Source: CAYPGJ01 sp964638515 (GTDB taxonomy: Bacteria; Planctomycetota; Phycisphaerae; Phycisphaerales; UBA1924). Taken from it: a stretch of DNA of 58,304 bases. Below, piece by piece: positions 15,895-24,821 of this stretch (the first letter of the stretch is position 1; each line of letters opens with the position of its first letter). The DNA is taken from contig CAZWZL010000014.1 of the NCBI GenBank assembly GCA_964638515.1, positions 1-58,304 on the forward strand. The letters run 5' to 3'. The position numbers and the translations under genes are program-made. Below the pieces are notes generated by a model. That model had not been told where the DNA came from. It saw only the letters and a list, made by a program, of their open reading frames with translations, and made no database searches.

Positions 15895-17511
15895 TCACCG
15901 CCCGCGCCGTCGGCGAGCGGCCATCGCCATTCCCAGCGCCATCACACCGCCCGCTCCCGGAGACGGGATCAGGAACACGTTGCCCTGCAGGTTGGTGATG
16001 GTCGAATTGGCTCGAATGATGTCCGCGAGCGTCGTTTGCTCGATCTCGGCGAGCACGTTCGTCAGCTCCGGGTCGCTCTGATACCAGAACCGATCGCACT
16101 CGCGCAACACCTTGAACTGGTGCAGGATTCCCGCCGTGAGCAACTCGCCCAGCGACGACCCCGCCAGCTGATCCTCAGCGAGCGCGCCAACCCACAAATC
16201 AATGTCGTTGACGCTGCCGTAAAGGGATTCAAGCGTCGAGGCGAGCGCCGTGTCCGACGTGATCTGATCGAACGACGTCACCGCGCCAAGCCCGAGCGCC
16301 ACGCGCACCGAGTTGTAGTCCGCCAGCCCATGGTCGCGCCCACGCTGGATGTTCAGCGAGACAAGGTCCATGCCCCCTGTCGGAATGGTGAACAGAAAAT
16401 TGCGCACGTCCGACACGACCTTGGCGTCCACCTCCTGCATGAGTTGCGACGCCAGCCCCTTGAACAGCGGATCGACGCCGCCCTCGTCCAGAATCCTCTG
16501 GGGCGAGAAGAACGCGTCGCGCAGCGCGACATGGCCCGCGCTGATCACCGTGCCGTCGTTGTTGAGGCGCTGAAGCGTCGGCGAGAGCATCGTGTGCCCC
16601 ACTCGGAAGAGCGCCGCCGCGAACTCATTCGCGATGGTCGGGTCCACGCCCGTCTGATAGCCGTTGTACGCCGGCAGAGCTGAGCCCGTCAGCGCCGGAA
16701 GCCATTCGTTGTAGGTGATGTGCTGGATCTCGGCGCCGACGATCTTTCGCGCCCTTTGGTACACCTCCTCGTCGCTCCAACCCGCGTTTTGCGCCGCAAG
16801 CACATCGGCCCATCGATTGTGCTCACGCATGAACAGCGTGTGCGTGGCTGTCAGGCCGATCTGTTCGTTCACGCGTGCGTCCCCCGCCTCGAACATCCCC
16901 TGGTTCATGGGCAGCAGGTCGCCCGTCGTGTGCGAAGTCACGCTGAGCCGCCCTCCCGAGAAGCTCCGCAGTGCGTTCGCGCCGGATAGCGAAGAGCCGT
17001 ACACCTGCGATCCGTCCATCCACGAAGTGATCTCGTTGACCTGCTGACGCGGATTCCCGAGGCTCGTCCCGGTGCCCGGCTCGAAAGCCGACCGATTGAA
17101 CGAGATCGTTGTGCCGGGCGCGAAGAACGGGTCGCCCGACGGCACGGTGATCGGCGCGGCCTCGACGGGCTCAGCCCGAGAAACCAGGTCCAGGTCATGA
17201 TCCACGAACTGACCCCACTGCCACACCCAGTCCGTCAGCCCGCGTGCGTTGAGCATCGATGACGACTGGTGAAAGATGGCGTTGGAAATGGCCCGGGGGT
17301 TGGGCCGACCGACGCCGCCCATGGAAGACATGCCGTCCCCGTACGCCGTGCCGCCCATGCGCAACAGCATCATGCCGGCGGAGCCCCACTGGGTATGGGT
17401 CAGGTTGTTCGAGGCGCCATCAAATGTCCGGTTCTCACCGACGCTCGCGCCCGACAGGGCCGCGCCCGCGCAAGCGATCCAAAGAAACGAATTTCGCCTA
17501 TGTGAGCGCAT
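15895..17511 (-). CDS. Secreted animal-type haem peroxidase with PEP-CTERM-like tail
   Basis: A 538-residue exported member of the peroxidase-cyclooxygenase superfamily (peroxidasin/myeloperoxidase relatives; the bacterial forms are peroxicins). These use haem and hydrogen peroxide to oxidise halides or organics. The distal haem segment is WGQFVDHDL (residues 99-107, catalytic His105), and TLFMREHNRWAD matches the conserved substrate-channel region. The signal peptide ends near residue 24. The C-terminus is PSPGAGG, a hydrophobic stretch (VMALGMAMAA) and RRRRGR, a PEP-CTERM-like sorting tail, so the enzyme is probably processed at the cell surface. The ATG at 17511 has AGGAG 9-10 bases upstream; the frame is open further upstream to 17841 but that part is promoter DNA. 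Confidence 0.85.
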   Translation of the reverse strand: MRSHRRNSFLWIACAGAALSGASVGENRTFDGASNNLTHTQWGSAGMMLLRMGGTAYGDGMSSMGGVGRPNPRAISNAIFHQSSSMLNARGLTDWVWQWGQFVDHDLDLVSRAEPVEAAPITVPSGDPFFAPGTTISFNRSAFEPGTGTSLGNPRQQVNEITSWMDGSQVYGSSLSGANALRSFSGGRLSVTSHTTGDLLPMNQGMFEAGDARVNEQIGLTATHTLFMREHNRWADVLAAQNAGWSDEEVYQRARKIVGAEIQHITYNEWLPALTGSALPAYNGYQTGVDPTIANEFAAALFRVGHTMLSPTLQRLNNDGTVISAGHVALRDAFFSPQRILDEGGVDPLFKGLASQLMQEVDAKVVSDVRNFLFTIPTGGMDLVSLNIQRGRDHGLADYNSVRVALGLGAVTSFDQITSDTALASTLESLYGSVNDIDLWVGALAEDQLAGSSLGELLTAGILHQFKVLRECDRFWYQSDPELTNVLAEIEQTTLADIIRANSTITNLQGNVFLIPSPGAGGVMALGMAMAARRRRGR

Positions 17512-17840
17512 GGGTGCTCTCTCCTGTGCACTGGATCCCGCCGGGCGTGTGCTGGCCCGACTGACCACGACCCCAACATACCCCTTGAACTGAGGCACTG
17601 CAAGGATTTGGAGAGGCCTTTGTCCCGAAGCCGCCCCACGGGCAACCTGCCGATCTGGCAGCGAACTCGACGCCTCAGCCCCGATCGAGTCCTGCAAGAC
17701 CAATCCACGGGTGTAAGGGCCGCACTCCGGCCCCGGCCTGAGGGCTGAATCGCTGGCGCAATCCTTGCTCCCAGACAACGGAATCGCCATCGAGCCGCCC
17801 GGGCCAGATCGCCCCGGGACCAACCAGCAAGGAAGGACCA
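17512..17840. other. Divergent promoter region between peroxidase and dnaK
   Basis: No gene. It holds a promoter candidate for the peroxidase (17575-17603) and must hold the dnaK promoter, which I could not place. No CIRCE inverted repeat (TTAGCACTC-N9-GAGTGCTAA) is present, so HrcA control of dnaK here is not supported. Confidence 0.5.
17575..17603 (-). promoter_or_regulatory. Candidate promoter of the haem peroxidase gene
   Basis: On the minus strand TTGCAG (17603-17598), a 17-bp spacer and TATGTT (17580-17575) precede the peroxidase ATG by 63 bp. Both hexamers match the sigma-70 consensus at four of six positions. Confidence 0.4.
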
Positions 17841-19745
17841 ATGTCCAAGATCATCGGTATTGACCTCGGCACCACCAACTCCGTCGTTTCCGTCATGGAG
17901 GGCGGGCAGCCCAAGGTCATCACCAACTCGTTCGGCTCCCGACTCACTCCCTCCGTGGTCGCGTTCACCGACAAGGGGGAACGCCTCGTCGGTCAGCCGG
18001 CGCGCCACCAGCAGGTGACCAATCCCCGCAACACCGTCTACTCCATCAAACGGTTTATGGGCCGCCGCCACGATGAGGTCCAATCGGAAGAGAAGCTGGT
18101 CCCATACGAAGTGGTGGGGGGGGCGTCCGAACTCGTCAAGGTCCGCATCAAGGACAAGGATTACACCGCGCCCGAAATCAGCGCCATGATCCTGCAGTCT
18201 TTGAAGAAGGCCGCTGAAGACTACCTCGGCGAGAAGGTCGAGCGCGCGGTCATCACCGTGCCCGCGTACTTCAATGACGCACAGCGTCAGGCCACCAAGG
18301 AGGCCGGAGAGATCGCGGGGCTCAAGGTCGACCGCATCATTAACGAGCCCACGGCCGCAGCCCTCGCGTACGGGCTCGAGAAGAAGAAGAACGAGAAGAT
18401 CGCCGTGTTCGATCTGGGCGGCGGCACGTTCGACATCTCCATCCTCGACGTCGGCGACGGCGTGTTCGAGGTGATCTCCACCGCGGGCGACGGCCACCTC
18501 GGCGGTGACGACTGGGATCAGAAGCTCATCGACTACATCGCCGAGGAGTTCCGCAAGAAGGAGGGCATCGACGTCCGCAAGGACGCCATGGCGCTCCAGC
18601 GCCTGAAGGAGGCCGCGGAAAAGGCCAAGATCGAACTCTCCACCGTCCAGGAGACCACCGTCAATCTGCCGTTCATCACGGCCGATCAATCCGGGCCCAA
18701 GCACCTCCAGGTCTCCATCACGCGATCCAAATTCGAGTCCATCTGCGACGATCTCTTCAATCGTCTCCGCGAGCCCTGCCGCAAGGCGCTCGCCGACGCC
18801 AAGTTCGACGTGGCCAAGATCGACGAGGTCGTGCTCGTCGGCGGCTCCACGCGAATGCCCCGTGCGCAACAGATCGCCAAGGAGATCTTCGGCAAGGAGC
18901 CCAACAGGTCCGTCAATCCCGACGAGGTCGTGGCGCTGGGCGCCGCGATCCAGGGCGGAGTGCTCCGAGGCGACGTGAAGGACATCCTCCTGCTCGACGT
19001 GACGCCGCTCTCGCTCGGCGTCGAGACGCTCGGTGGCGTGATGACCGCGCTCATCCAGCGCAACACCACCATCCCGACCTCCAAGAAGGAGGTGTTCTCA
19101 ACCGCGGCCGACAATCAGACCTCCGTGCAGATCCACGTGCTGCAGGGAGAGCGCCAGTTCGCCAAGGACAATCGAACGCTCGGCATGTTCGAGCTCACCG
19201 GCATCCCCCCGGCGCCGCGAGGTATGCCGCAGATCGAGGTCGAATTCGCCCTCGACTCCAACGGCATCCTCAACGTGAAAGCCACGGACAAGGCCAGCAA
19301 CAAGAGCCAGAACATCGAGATCAAGGGCTCTTCGGGACTCTCCAAGGACGAAGTCGAGCGCATGAAGCGCGAAGCCGAGGCGCACGCCGAGGAGGACAAG
19401 CAGCGCCGCGAGGTCGTTGATCTCAAGAACCGCGCCGACGCCATGGTCATTCAGACACGCAAAGCGCTGGAAGAGCATGGCGGAGCCGTCTCCGCGGACG
19501 TTCGCGGCAATATCGAGAGCGCGCTCACGCAGGTCGAGAACGCCATGAAGGGCGAGGAAAAGGCCGCGATCGAGTCCGCCGTCGCCAATCTCGAAAAGGC
19601 GTCGATGGAGCTCGGCAAGGTCATGTACGACGCCGCGGCCAAGAAGTCCGCCGCGGGCGCGACCCCTGCGGAAGGTCAGCCCTCAGCCGACCCCGGCGCA
19701 GGCAAGGACGACGTCATCGATGCGGAGTACGAAGTCAAGGACTGA
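17841..19745 (+). CDS. dnaK: Hsp70 chaperone DnaK
   Basis: A 634-residue cytosolic ATP-driven chaperone that binds exposed hydrophobic peptides and works with DnaJ and GrpE. All signatures are present: IGIDLGTTNSVVSVMEGG at the start, the FDLGGGTFDISILD phosphate-binding segment, VVLVGGSTRMPRAQ, and the interdomain linker DILLLDVTPLSLG. The substrate-binding domain and helical lid follow, ending in the EEVD-like acidic tail VIDAEYEVKD typical of bacterial DnaK. GGAAGG lies four bases before the ATG. It is monocistronic here: neither grpE nor dnaJ is adjacent, and a strong terminator follows. Confidence 0.98.
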   Translation: MSKIIGIDLGTTNSVVSVMEGGQPKVITNSFGSRLTPSVVAFTDKGERLVGQPARHQQVTNPRNTVYSIKRFMGRRHDEVQSEEKLVPYEVVGGASELVKVRIKDKDYTAPEISAMILQSLKKAAEDYLGEKVERAVITVPAYFNDAQRQATKEAGEIAGLKVDRIINEPTAAALAYGLEKKKNEKIAVFDLGGGTFDISILDVGDGVFEVISTAGDGHLGGDDWDQKLIDYIAEEFRKKEGIDVRKDAMALQRLKEAAEKAKIELSTVQETTVNLPFITADQSGPKHLQVSITRSKFESICDDLFNRLREPCRKALADAKFDVAKIDEVVLVGGSTRMPRAQQIAKEIFGKEPNRSVNPDEVVALGAAIQGGVLRGDVKDILLLDVTPLSLGVETLGGVMTALIQRNTTIPTSKKEVFSTAADNQTSVQIHVLQGERQFAKDNRTLGMFELTGIPPAPRGMPQIEVEFALDSNGILNVKATDKASNKSQNIEIKGSSGLSKDEVERMKREAEAHAEEDKQRREVVDLKNRADAMVIQTRKALEEHGGAVSADVRGNIESALTQVENAMKGEEKAAIESAVANLEKASMELGKVMYDAAAKKSAAGATPAEGQPSADPGAGKDDVIDAEYEVKD

Positions 19746-19778
19746 TCTCCCGCACACATCGCCACCACAAACCGAAAA

Positions 19779-19815
19779 GGCCCAGGGACTTCAGGTCCAT
19801 GGGCCTTGTTTCGTT
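19779..19815. terminator. Bidirectional intrinsic terminator after dnaK
   Basis: GGCCCA (19779-19784) pairs with TGGGCC (19800-19805), and an inner GGAC/GTCC extends the stem. On the plus strand TTGTTTCGTT follows; on the minus strand TTTTCGGTTTG follows. It can therefore end both dnaK and the convergent dockerin gene at 19841. Confidence 0.75.
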
Positions 19816-19840
19816 GTGCTCTTTCAACCCAACCCCTATC

Positions 19841-20773
19841 TCAAGGCCCGCACGAGACCCCGAAGCTCGAAAGCACGAGATTCAGATCGGCAAAGTTCAC
19901 GGCCCCGTCCCCGTTCAGGTCCCCCGGGAGACCGACTCCGATCCCGCCGAAGTTCGACAGCACCACATTGAGATCGGCAAAGTTCACCACCCGATCACCG
20001 TTCGCATCGCCGGCGCACGGCATCGAGAACAGCAACGCGTTGGCCATCAGCCGCGCCCCGTCCGACGCCTGATTCCAGTAGCCCGCGTTCACCGCGTTCG
20101 AAACAGGGTGAAAGCCAAGCTCCACCACCCGAGGATTCGGCGCCAGCGCTACGAGCGTATGCCCCGAGTTCCACGTCGCGACCTTCGTTGAGCCCGACGT
20201 CAACGTGGTATTGACCGGCCGATACCCCCCGAACAACTGCCCGCCCTGACCGACGCCGGTGCTCGTCAGGAACGAGTTCACCCCATTGAAGATCGGGTGA
20301 TTCGGGATGAGCACCTGCCCCAACCCCCCGGTGGCCTGGAAGAAGTTCCCGTTCTGTGGAATCGCGATGTAGTTCCCCGTCTGCCAGCGCCCCTGTAGAA
20401 AACGATCCACATGCAGCGATGTGTTCGTGAACACGGCGACCACTACGCCGCCCCCGGCATCCGCGTAGTCCGCCAGGGCCGTGCCCATGGCCACCGCGTC
20501 CTCAAATGAGTCGTTCGACCACACCAGCACCGCGTCCCACTGCGCCAGCTCCGACGGCGTCGGCGTCCCCCCTGTCGGATTGAACCGCGTCGCATTGAAC
20601 AGCGTGACCGAATTGAAGAGACCCGTCGCGACGAGCTTGTCCCGGACATCGGTGAACCGAGTGTTGGTTTCCGGATTGGTCGTGTTGGACGCGGCCGCAA
20701 CGATCGCAACATCCGGCAACGCCGTCGCTATCGATCCGACAGCCAACGCAAGAATGGGTGCACAGTGACGCAT
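19841..20773 (-). CDS. Secreted GATase/ThuA-like fold protein with C-terminal dockerin
   Basis: A 310-residue exported protein. The ATG at 20773 is chosen because it starts a good signal peptide (MRHCAPILALAVGSIATALP); the frame is open 63 bp further. The middle part (VAIVAAAS, AVLVWSNDSFED, ALADYADAGGGVVVAVF) follows the alternating strand-helix pattern of the class I glutamine amidotransferase/ThuA-like fold, but no catalytic Cys is in the expected place, so it may be a sugar-binding or structural version. The last 60 residues are a paired dockerin-like domain (GDANGDRVVNFADLN, GDLNGDGAVNFADLN) flanked by cysteines (PCAGDAN, VSCGP). Function is unknown. Confidence 0.75.
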   Translation of the reverse strand: MRHCAPILALAVGSIATALPDVAIVAAASNTTNPETNTRFTDVRDKLVATGLFNSVTLFNATRFNPTGGTPTPSELAQWDAVLVWSNDSFEDAVAMGTALADYADAGGGVVVAVFTNTSLHVDRFLQGRWQTGNYIAIPQNGNFFQATGGLGQVLIPNHPIFNGVNSFLTSTGVGQGGQLFGGYRPVNTTLTSGSTKVATWNSGHTLVALAPNPRVVELGFHPVSNAVNAGYWNQASDGARLMANALLFSMPCAGDANGDRVVNFADLNVVLSNFGGIGVGLPGDLNGDGAVNFADLNLVLSSFGVSCGP

Positions 20774-20884
20774 GACGAGCTCTCCGGGGAATCGAGGTGT
20801 TCTCACCGAGGATACGCCCCGCCATCCGCAATCCAAGCGCCGTTTCGCTCGATTCGCGCGCCGTTCCCGGACAATCCCCGGGAT

Positions 20885-22330
20885 TCAGGGGCAGGGCGAC
20901 CCAAATACGCCCAGAAGATTGTTCAGATCGAAAAAGTCGATCACGCCGTCTCCGTTCGTGTCGATCGGACACGGGTCCTGCGCCGGAGGCGGCGAGAACT
21001 CAAACGCCCCCATGTCAATGACCGGCGGCCCGCCCGCTCCCACGTTCGCGCTCGAAGGGTCGTCCATGAAGCGAGGCCCGAACGACAGATCGCTCACCAG
21101 CGCCATCGCCGCGGCGTCGAGCAGAAACGCGCCGACGCTCCCCGCATCGATGCACGCCGATCCGCCCGTCAGCCGGAAGTCCCCCCCCGCCGGGCTCGCG
21201 AACAGCGGGTCCACGTCGATATTCCCCGCGCCCGCGATCGGTCCGCCCTCGATGTCCGAGTACGTCGCGCTCGCTCCGAACAGTTGGAAACCGATCGGTC
21301 CCGGCGCATTGCTCCACACGATCGAATTCGCGATCACAACCGTGCGCTGCCCGCCCGGGAACACATTCGCGGCCCCCAGCGCGCCGAGCCCGATCCCGCC
21401 CTCGCACTCATTCCCGCTGATCGTGCAGCTCATCACACGATGCGCGCCCTCCCCGAACGCCACCGCGCTCCCGTCACCTACCTCCGTTCGGTTGTCCGCA
21501 AACAGGCAATTCAGCACGACCGCATCCGCTCGCTCTGCGAACAAACCACCACCCTGAAACCCGGCAGAGTTCAACCGAAACGCGCTCGACACGATCGTCC
21601 CACGAAGCGCCGTCGTGCTCGGCGCCCCGCGGAAGTACAACCCCCCGCCCTGCGGCACGATGCCGCCCAACACGCGATTCCCCTCGAACACACATCGCTC
21701 CACCAGCAGTCCGCCCCCCGGGGTGTTGCCCGCGTTGTGCACGACCATCGCGCCGCCGCCCGCGAACTCCGCGTGGTTGTCAATCAACACGCAGTCCCGA
21801 AGCGTCAGCGGACACCCGCTCGACAGCAATCCACCCCCGAAGTTGTCCGCCGACCCGCCCCCGTTGGCGAATCCGCCGCGGATGGTGAACCCCTCGATCA
21901 CAGGCTGCGGCCCAAACCCCGAATCGACCGTCACCACGTGCAGCGAGTTGTCCCCTCGGCTCACAAACCCAGGAGCGTCATCACCGTTCAAGTCCCCCGA
22001 CAACGTCGTCACGAACAACCCCGGATCGCGCTCGTCCGGGTCCACACCCGCCAGCCCCGCATATCCACCGCGCACCGTTCCCCCAGCGCACGGAATCAGG
22101 AACGTGGCCGTTCTTGGCCCGCCCGGCCCCGCCGGACGGTACACCCCCTGCGCCACCCGAACCTCGCTCCCGGCCCCGAGCCCGAACAACGCGGGCCCCA
22201 GCGTGTCGTACGCCGTGGCCCACGACAGCCCGTCACCCCCCGCCGGCGCCGACGCGTCCACAAACCTCACCGCGCCCCACGTGGGCACAACCATAAAGCC
22301 GCCCGCCACCGCCGCGACGATCTTCCGCAT
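20885..22330 (-). CDS. Secreted right-handed beta-helix protein with single dockerin repeat
   Basis: A 481-residue exported protein. The signal peptide starts at the ATG at 22330 (MRKIVAAVAGGFMVVPTWGAV). The next element, VDASAPAGGDGLSWATAYDTL, is the standard opening of choice-of-anchor parallel beta-helix proteins, and the body has the repeated short hydrophobic-Gly/Asn rungs of that fold (GGLLSSGCPLTLRDCVLIDN, GGGLYFRGAPSTT). Such proteins bind or cut polysaccharides or act as surface fibres. No catalytic residues are identifiable. The C-terminus carries only one calcium-loop repeat (DTNGDGVIDFFDLNNLLGVFG) flanked by cysteines (PCPIDTN, SPCP), half the usual dockerin. It is transcribed in the same direction as the preceding dockerin gene. 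Confidence 0.8.
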   Translation of the reverse strand: MRKIVAAVAGGFMVVPTWGAVRFVDASAPAGGDGLSWATAYDTLGPALFGLGAGSEVRVAQGVYRPAGPGGPRTATFLIPCAGGTVRGGYAGLAGVDPDERDPGLFVTTLSGDLNGDDAPGFVSRGDNSLHVVTVDSGFGPQPVIEGFTIRGGFANGGGSADNFGGGLLSSGCPLTLRDCVLIDNHAEFAGGGAMVVHNAGNTPGGGLLVERCVFEGNRVLGGIVPQGGGLYFRGAPSTTALRGTIVSSAFRLNSAGFQGGGLFAERADAVVLNCLFADNRTEVGDGSAVAFGEGAHRVMSCTISGNECEGGIGLGALGAANVFPGGQRTVVIANSIVWSNAPGPIGFQLFGASATYSDIEGGPIAGAGNIDVDPLFASPAGGDFRLTGGSACIDAGSVGAFLLDAAAMALVSDLSFGPRFMDDPSSANVGAGGPPVIDMGAFEFSPPPAQDPCPIDTNGDGVIDFFDLNNLLGVFGSPCP

Positions 22331-22408
22331 GATTCGCGCTCCCTCTCCCCTCGAGCCCGCCATTCTCGCCGCTCTCCCGACGGCATTGCAATACACAACC
22401 CGCCCGAT

Positions 22409-23509
22409 TTACAACTCCCGAAGCCGCCGCTCCACTTCGGCCTCCATCAGGCCGGCGTGCAGGTCATCCGCCTCGCCCGCCAGCACCCGGTCCAGATTGA
22501 AACTCCGCTCCAGACGGTGATCCACGGCCACTCCCTCCTTGAACCGATATGTCCGCACCCGTTCCGAGCGATCCGCCCCACCGATCTGCGCCGATCTCGC
22601 CTTGTCGCGCTCGGCCTTCTTCTTCGCAAGCTCGACCTCGTACAGCCGCGCGCGCAGCAACCGCCACGCCTTCTCCCGATTCTGCCGCTGGCTCTTGCTC
22701 TCCTGCATCCGCACCTCGATCCCCGTCGGCACGTGCAGCAGCTTCACCGCCGTCGCCACCTTGTTCACGTTCTGCCCGCCCGGCCCCTGCGCCGTCGTGA
22801 TGTCCTCGCGAACATCCTCCGGGTCGATGATCAACTCCACCTCCTCCGGCTCCGGCAGCACCGCCACCGTCGCCGTGGACGTGTGCACGCGCCCCTGCGC
22901 CTCCGTCGCCGGCACGCGCTTCACGCAATGCGTCCCGCCCTCGTGCGACATCTCCGACCACACCCCCGCGCCCCGCACGTTCAACACCGCCGAGCGAATC
23001 CCCCCGCCCCCACCCGCGCCGCCCCCGTCCGAAAGGTCCAGCACTTCCGCCTCCCAACCCTGCCTCGCCGCGCGCTTCTGACACATCAAGAGCAGTTCGC
23101 CCGCCCACAACGCGGCCTCATCCCCGCCCACGCCCGCCCGCACCTCCACCATCACCGAACCGATCGCATCGTCATCCGACGACACCAGCCGTTGCATCGC
23201 TTCGCGCGATACGCGCCCGAGCGCCTCCTCCACCCGCACGATCTCCTCGCGCGCCATCGAGGCCAATTCCACGTCCTCGCCCCGAGTCGCCTCGACCAAC
23301 TCCCCCCTTTCGCGCTCCAGCGCGCACAGCCGCTTATACGCCTCGGCCGCCGGCGCCAGCGCCGCGCGCTGCATGGAGACCTCCCGCGCCAGCCGGTAAT
23401 CCGATGCCACCGCCGGTTCATCCAGCCGCGCCGTGAGCGCGTCATGGCGCGACGTGATCTCCTCCAGACGTTCACGCAACGATCCCGAGATGGCCCGCGC
23501 CTCCGCCAT
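22409..23509 (-). CDS. prfA: Peptide chain release factor 1
   Basis: A 366-residue translation factor that recognises UAA and UAG in the ribosome and triggers peptide release. The codon-recognition tripeptide is P-A-T (residues 200-202 in KRVPATEAQGR), which marks RF1 rather than RF2 (SPF). The peptidyl-hydrolysis motif GGQ is at residues 244-246 within GPGGQNVNK. The following VKLLHVPTGIEV and SQRQNREKA segments fit the family. Length is normal. It lies 116 bp downstream of the ribosomal protein L31 gene on the same strand, a frequent bacterial arrangement. The usual prmC methylase gene is not adjacent. Confidence 0.97.
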   Translation of the reverse strand: MAEARAISGSLRERLEEITSRHDALTARLDEPAVASDYRLAREVSMQRAALAPAAEAYKRLCALERERGELVEATRGEDVELASMAREEIVRVEEALGRVSREAMQRLVSSDDDAIGSVMVEVRAGVGGDEAALWAGELLLMCQKRAARQGWEAEVLDLSDGGGAGGGGGIRSAVLNVRGAGVWSEMSHEGGTHCVKRVPATEAQGRVHTSTATVAVLPEPEEVELIIDPEDVREDITTAQGPGGQNVNKVATAVKLLHVPTGIEVRMQESKSQRQNREKAWRLLRARLYEVELAKKKAERDKARSAQIGGADRSERVRTYRFKEGVAVDHRLERSFNLDRVLAGEADDLHAGLMEAEVERRLREL

Positions 23510-23625
23510 GCCCCCGTAGCCTACCCACCCTCAAAGCAAACACGCCACGAACCTGCGTCCGCGGCGTGCGTCGATTCTCACCGTCCGACCCGTCCTCGCG
23601 AAAGGCGCGAGCGGGGTCGCGTGGG

Positions 23626-23847
23626 TCACTTCTTCTTCGCGAAGTAATTGCCGCCGAACTTCCGCTGGAACTTCTCCACGCGCCCGGCCGTGTCCACAAA
23701 CGACGCTTTGCCCGTGAAGAACGGGTGCGAGCCCGACCACACGTCCACGTGCATTTCCGGCGTTGTGGCCCCGACGGTCATCACGACCTCGCCGTTGAAG
23801 TACACCTTGCAGTTGTTGTAGAACGTGGGATGGATGTCCTGCTTCAT
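23626..23847 (-). CDS. rpmE: 50S ribosomal protein L31
   Basis: A 73-residue protein of the large ribosomal subunit that helps bridge the subunits. MKQDIHPTFYNN at the start and SHPFFTGKASFVDTAGRVEKF match the L31 family. In the zinc-binding form, four cysteines are expected; only one (NNCKVYF) is seen, so this is a zinc-free (C-minus) version. GGAG lies eight bases before the ATG. It is followed by prfA, with which it is probably co-transcribed. Confidence 0.95.
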   Translation of the reverse strand: MKQDIHPTFYNNCKVYFNGEVVMTVGATTPEMHVDVWSGSHPFFTGKASFVDTAGRVEKFQRKFGGNYFAKKK

Positions 23848-23997
23848 CGTGGGGCTCCGGGCCGTCTTCAGGCCAATCTCAAGGGGACGAGAGGGTAGAG
23901 AACCCCGTCCTCCGGGTCAACGCCCGCGTCCCCGTCCGGTGATATTCGGCATCTGACAGGGGCCCTTCCCCACCCGGAGCCCCCGTACGCTATTCCA

Positions 23998-24669
23998 ATG
24001 CCCGGCCGCCGCGACGATCCCGACCACCGGGCGCTCTCCTTTTCACCACTCGACCCCATCGTCCCGCTCCGGCTTCAGGGCGACGCCCCCATCCTCCGCG
24101 CCGGGTCGCCCTCCCCCTGGACGCTCTCTCAGTTCTGGGAATGGGCCGGCTCCAACCTGCTGGACAACACGATTCGAGCCTGGCTCGCGGAGTGGCACGT
24201 AGCCACGGCGATCGGCATGGGCCTCGCCGGATGCCGTACCGCATGGGACACCGTCGATCTGTCCACGCCCTCGGGCGTGCGCGTGGAAGTGAAGTCTTCC
24301 GCGTTCGTGCAGACATGGAGGCAACGACGCCCGACCGCCGTCACGTTCTCGACTCGCCCCGCGCGCGCATGGTGCGCGGAAACCGGAACGTACGAGGAAC
24401 TGCCCAAGCGGCATGCCGACGTCTACGTCTTTGCCCTGCTCACACCCGTCGATCGCCTCCCCAACCCGCTCAATCTCGACGAGTGGGAGTTCTACGTCTG
24501 CTCCACGGCGCGCCTCAACGAACGCGCAGACGCGACAAAGAGCCTCAGCCTCTCGCGCGTGCAACTCATCTGCGGCCGGCCCCATCGGCACGCCGATCTC
24601 GCGCGCGCCCTTCATCGCGCCGCCGCCGCGCCATCCCCGCAGTCGGCGCGACCCGGCGGCGGCCACTGA
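23998..24669 (+). CDS. Uncharacterised protein with PD-(D/E)XK-like nuclease motif
   Basis: A 223-residue protein that I cannot assign to a named enzyme. The central stretch WDTVDLSTPSGVRVEVKSSAF has an Asp followed, about 14 residues later, by E-V-K on a predicted strand, which is the metal-binding pattern of PD-(D/E)XK nucleases. Upstream, RAWLAEWHVATAIGMG looks like the first core helix, and further on HADVYVFALLTP and LDEWEFYVCST look like later core strands. Length fits a compact single domain. No methylase, helicase or toxin partner is adjacent, so neither restriction nor defence is supported by context. It lies divergent from rpmE. Nuclease activity is an inference from the motif. Confidence 0.65.
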   Translation: MPGRRDDPDHRALSFSPLDPIVPLRLQGDAPILRAGSPSPWTLSQFWEWAGSNLLDNTIRAWLAEWHVATAIGMGLAGCRTAWDTVDLSTPSGVRVEVKSSAFVQTWRQRRPTAVTFSTRPARAWCAETGTYEELPKRHADVYVFALLTPVDRLPNPLNLDEWEFYVCSTARLNERADATKSLSLSRVQLICGRPHRHADLARALHRAAAAPSPQSARPGGGH

Positions 24670-24821
24670 AAGTCGAGCGAAACGTCCATCGCCGATGGGT
24701 GACCCCGGAATCGCCGGGTTCACCCTCCGTCGCGGAGCGTCCACGCGATCAAGTCCTCGCGATCGCGATCGTGATCCACCACCACGGCGAGCACACCGAC
24801 CGGAGATGAGACCAAGCCGCC

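Noticed and set aside
17512..17840. CIRCE or sigma-32 promoter upstream of dnaK
   Set aside because: No TTAGCACTC inverted repeat; CTTGAAC at 17584 lacks a CCCCATNT-type -10 at the right spacing.
17512..17841. N-terminal extension of the haem peroxidase up to 17841
   Set aside because: It would destroy the signal peptide and cover the promoter candidate; the ATG at 17511 has a good ribosome site.
20765..23647. 960-codon plus-strand open frame across the beta-helix and prfA genes
   Set aside because: It lies opposite recognised genes and its translation is a low-complexity Arg/Pro/His chain.
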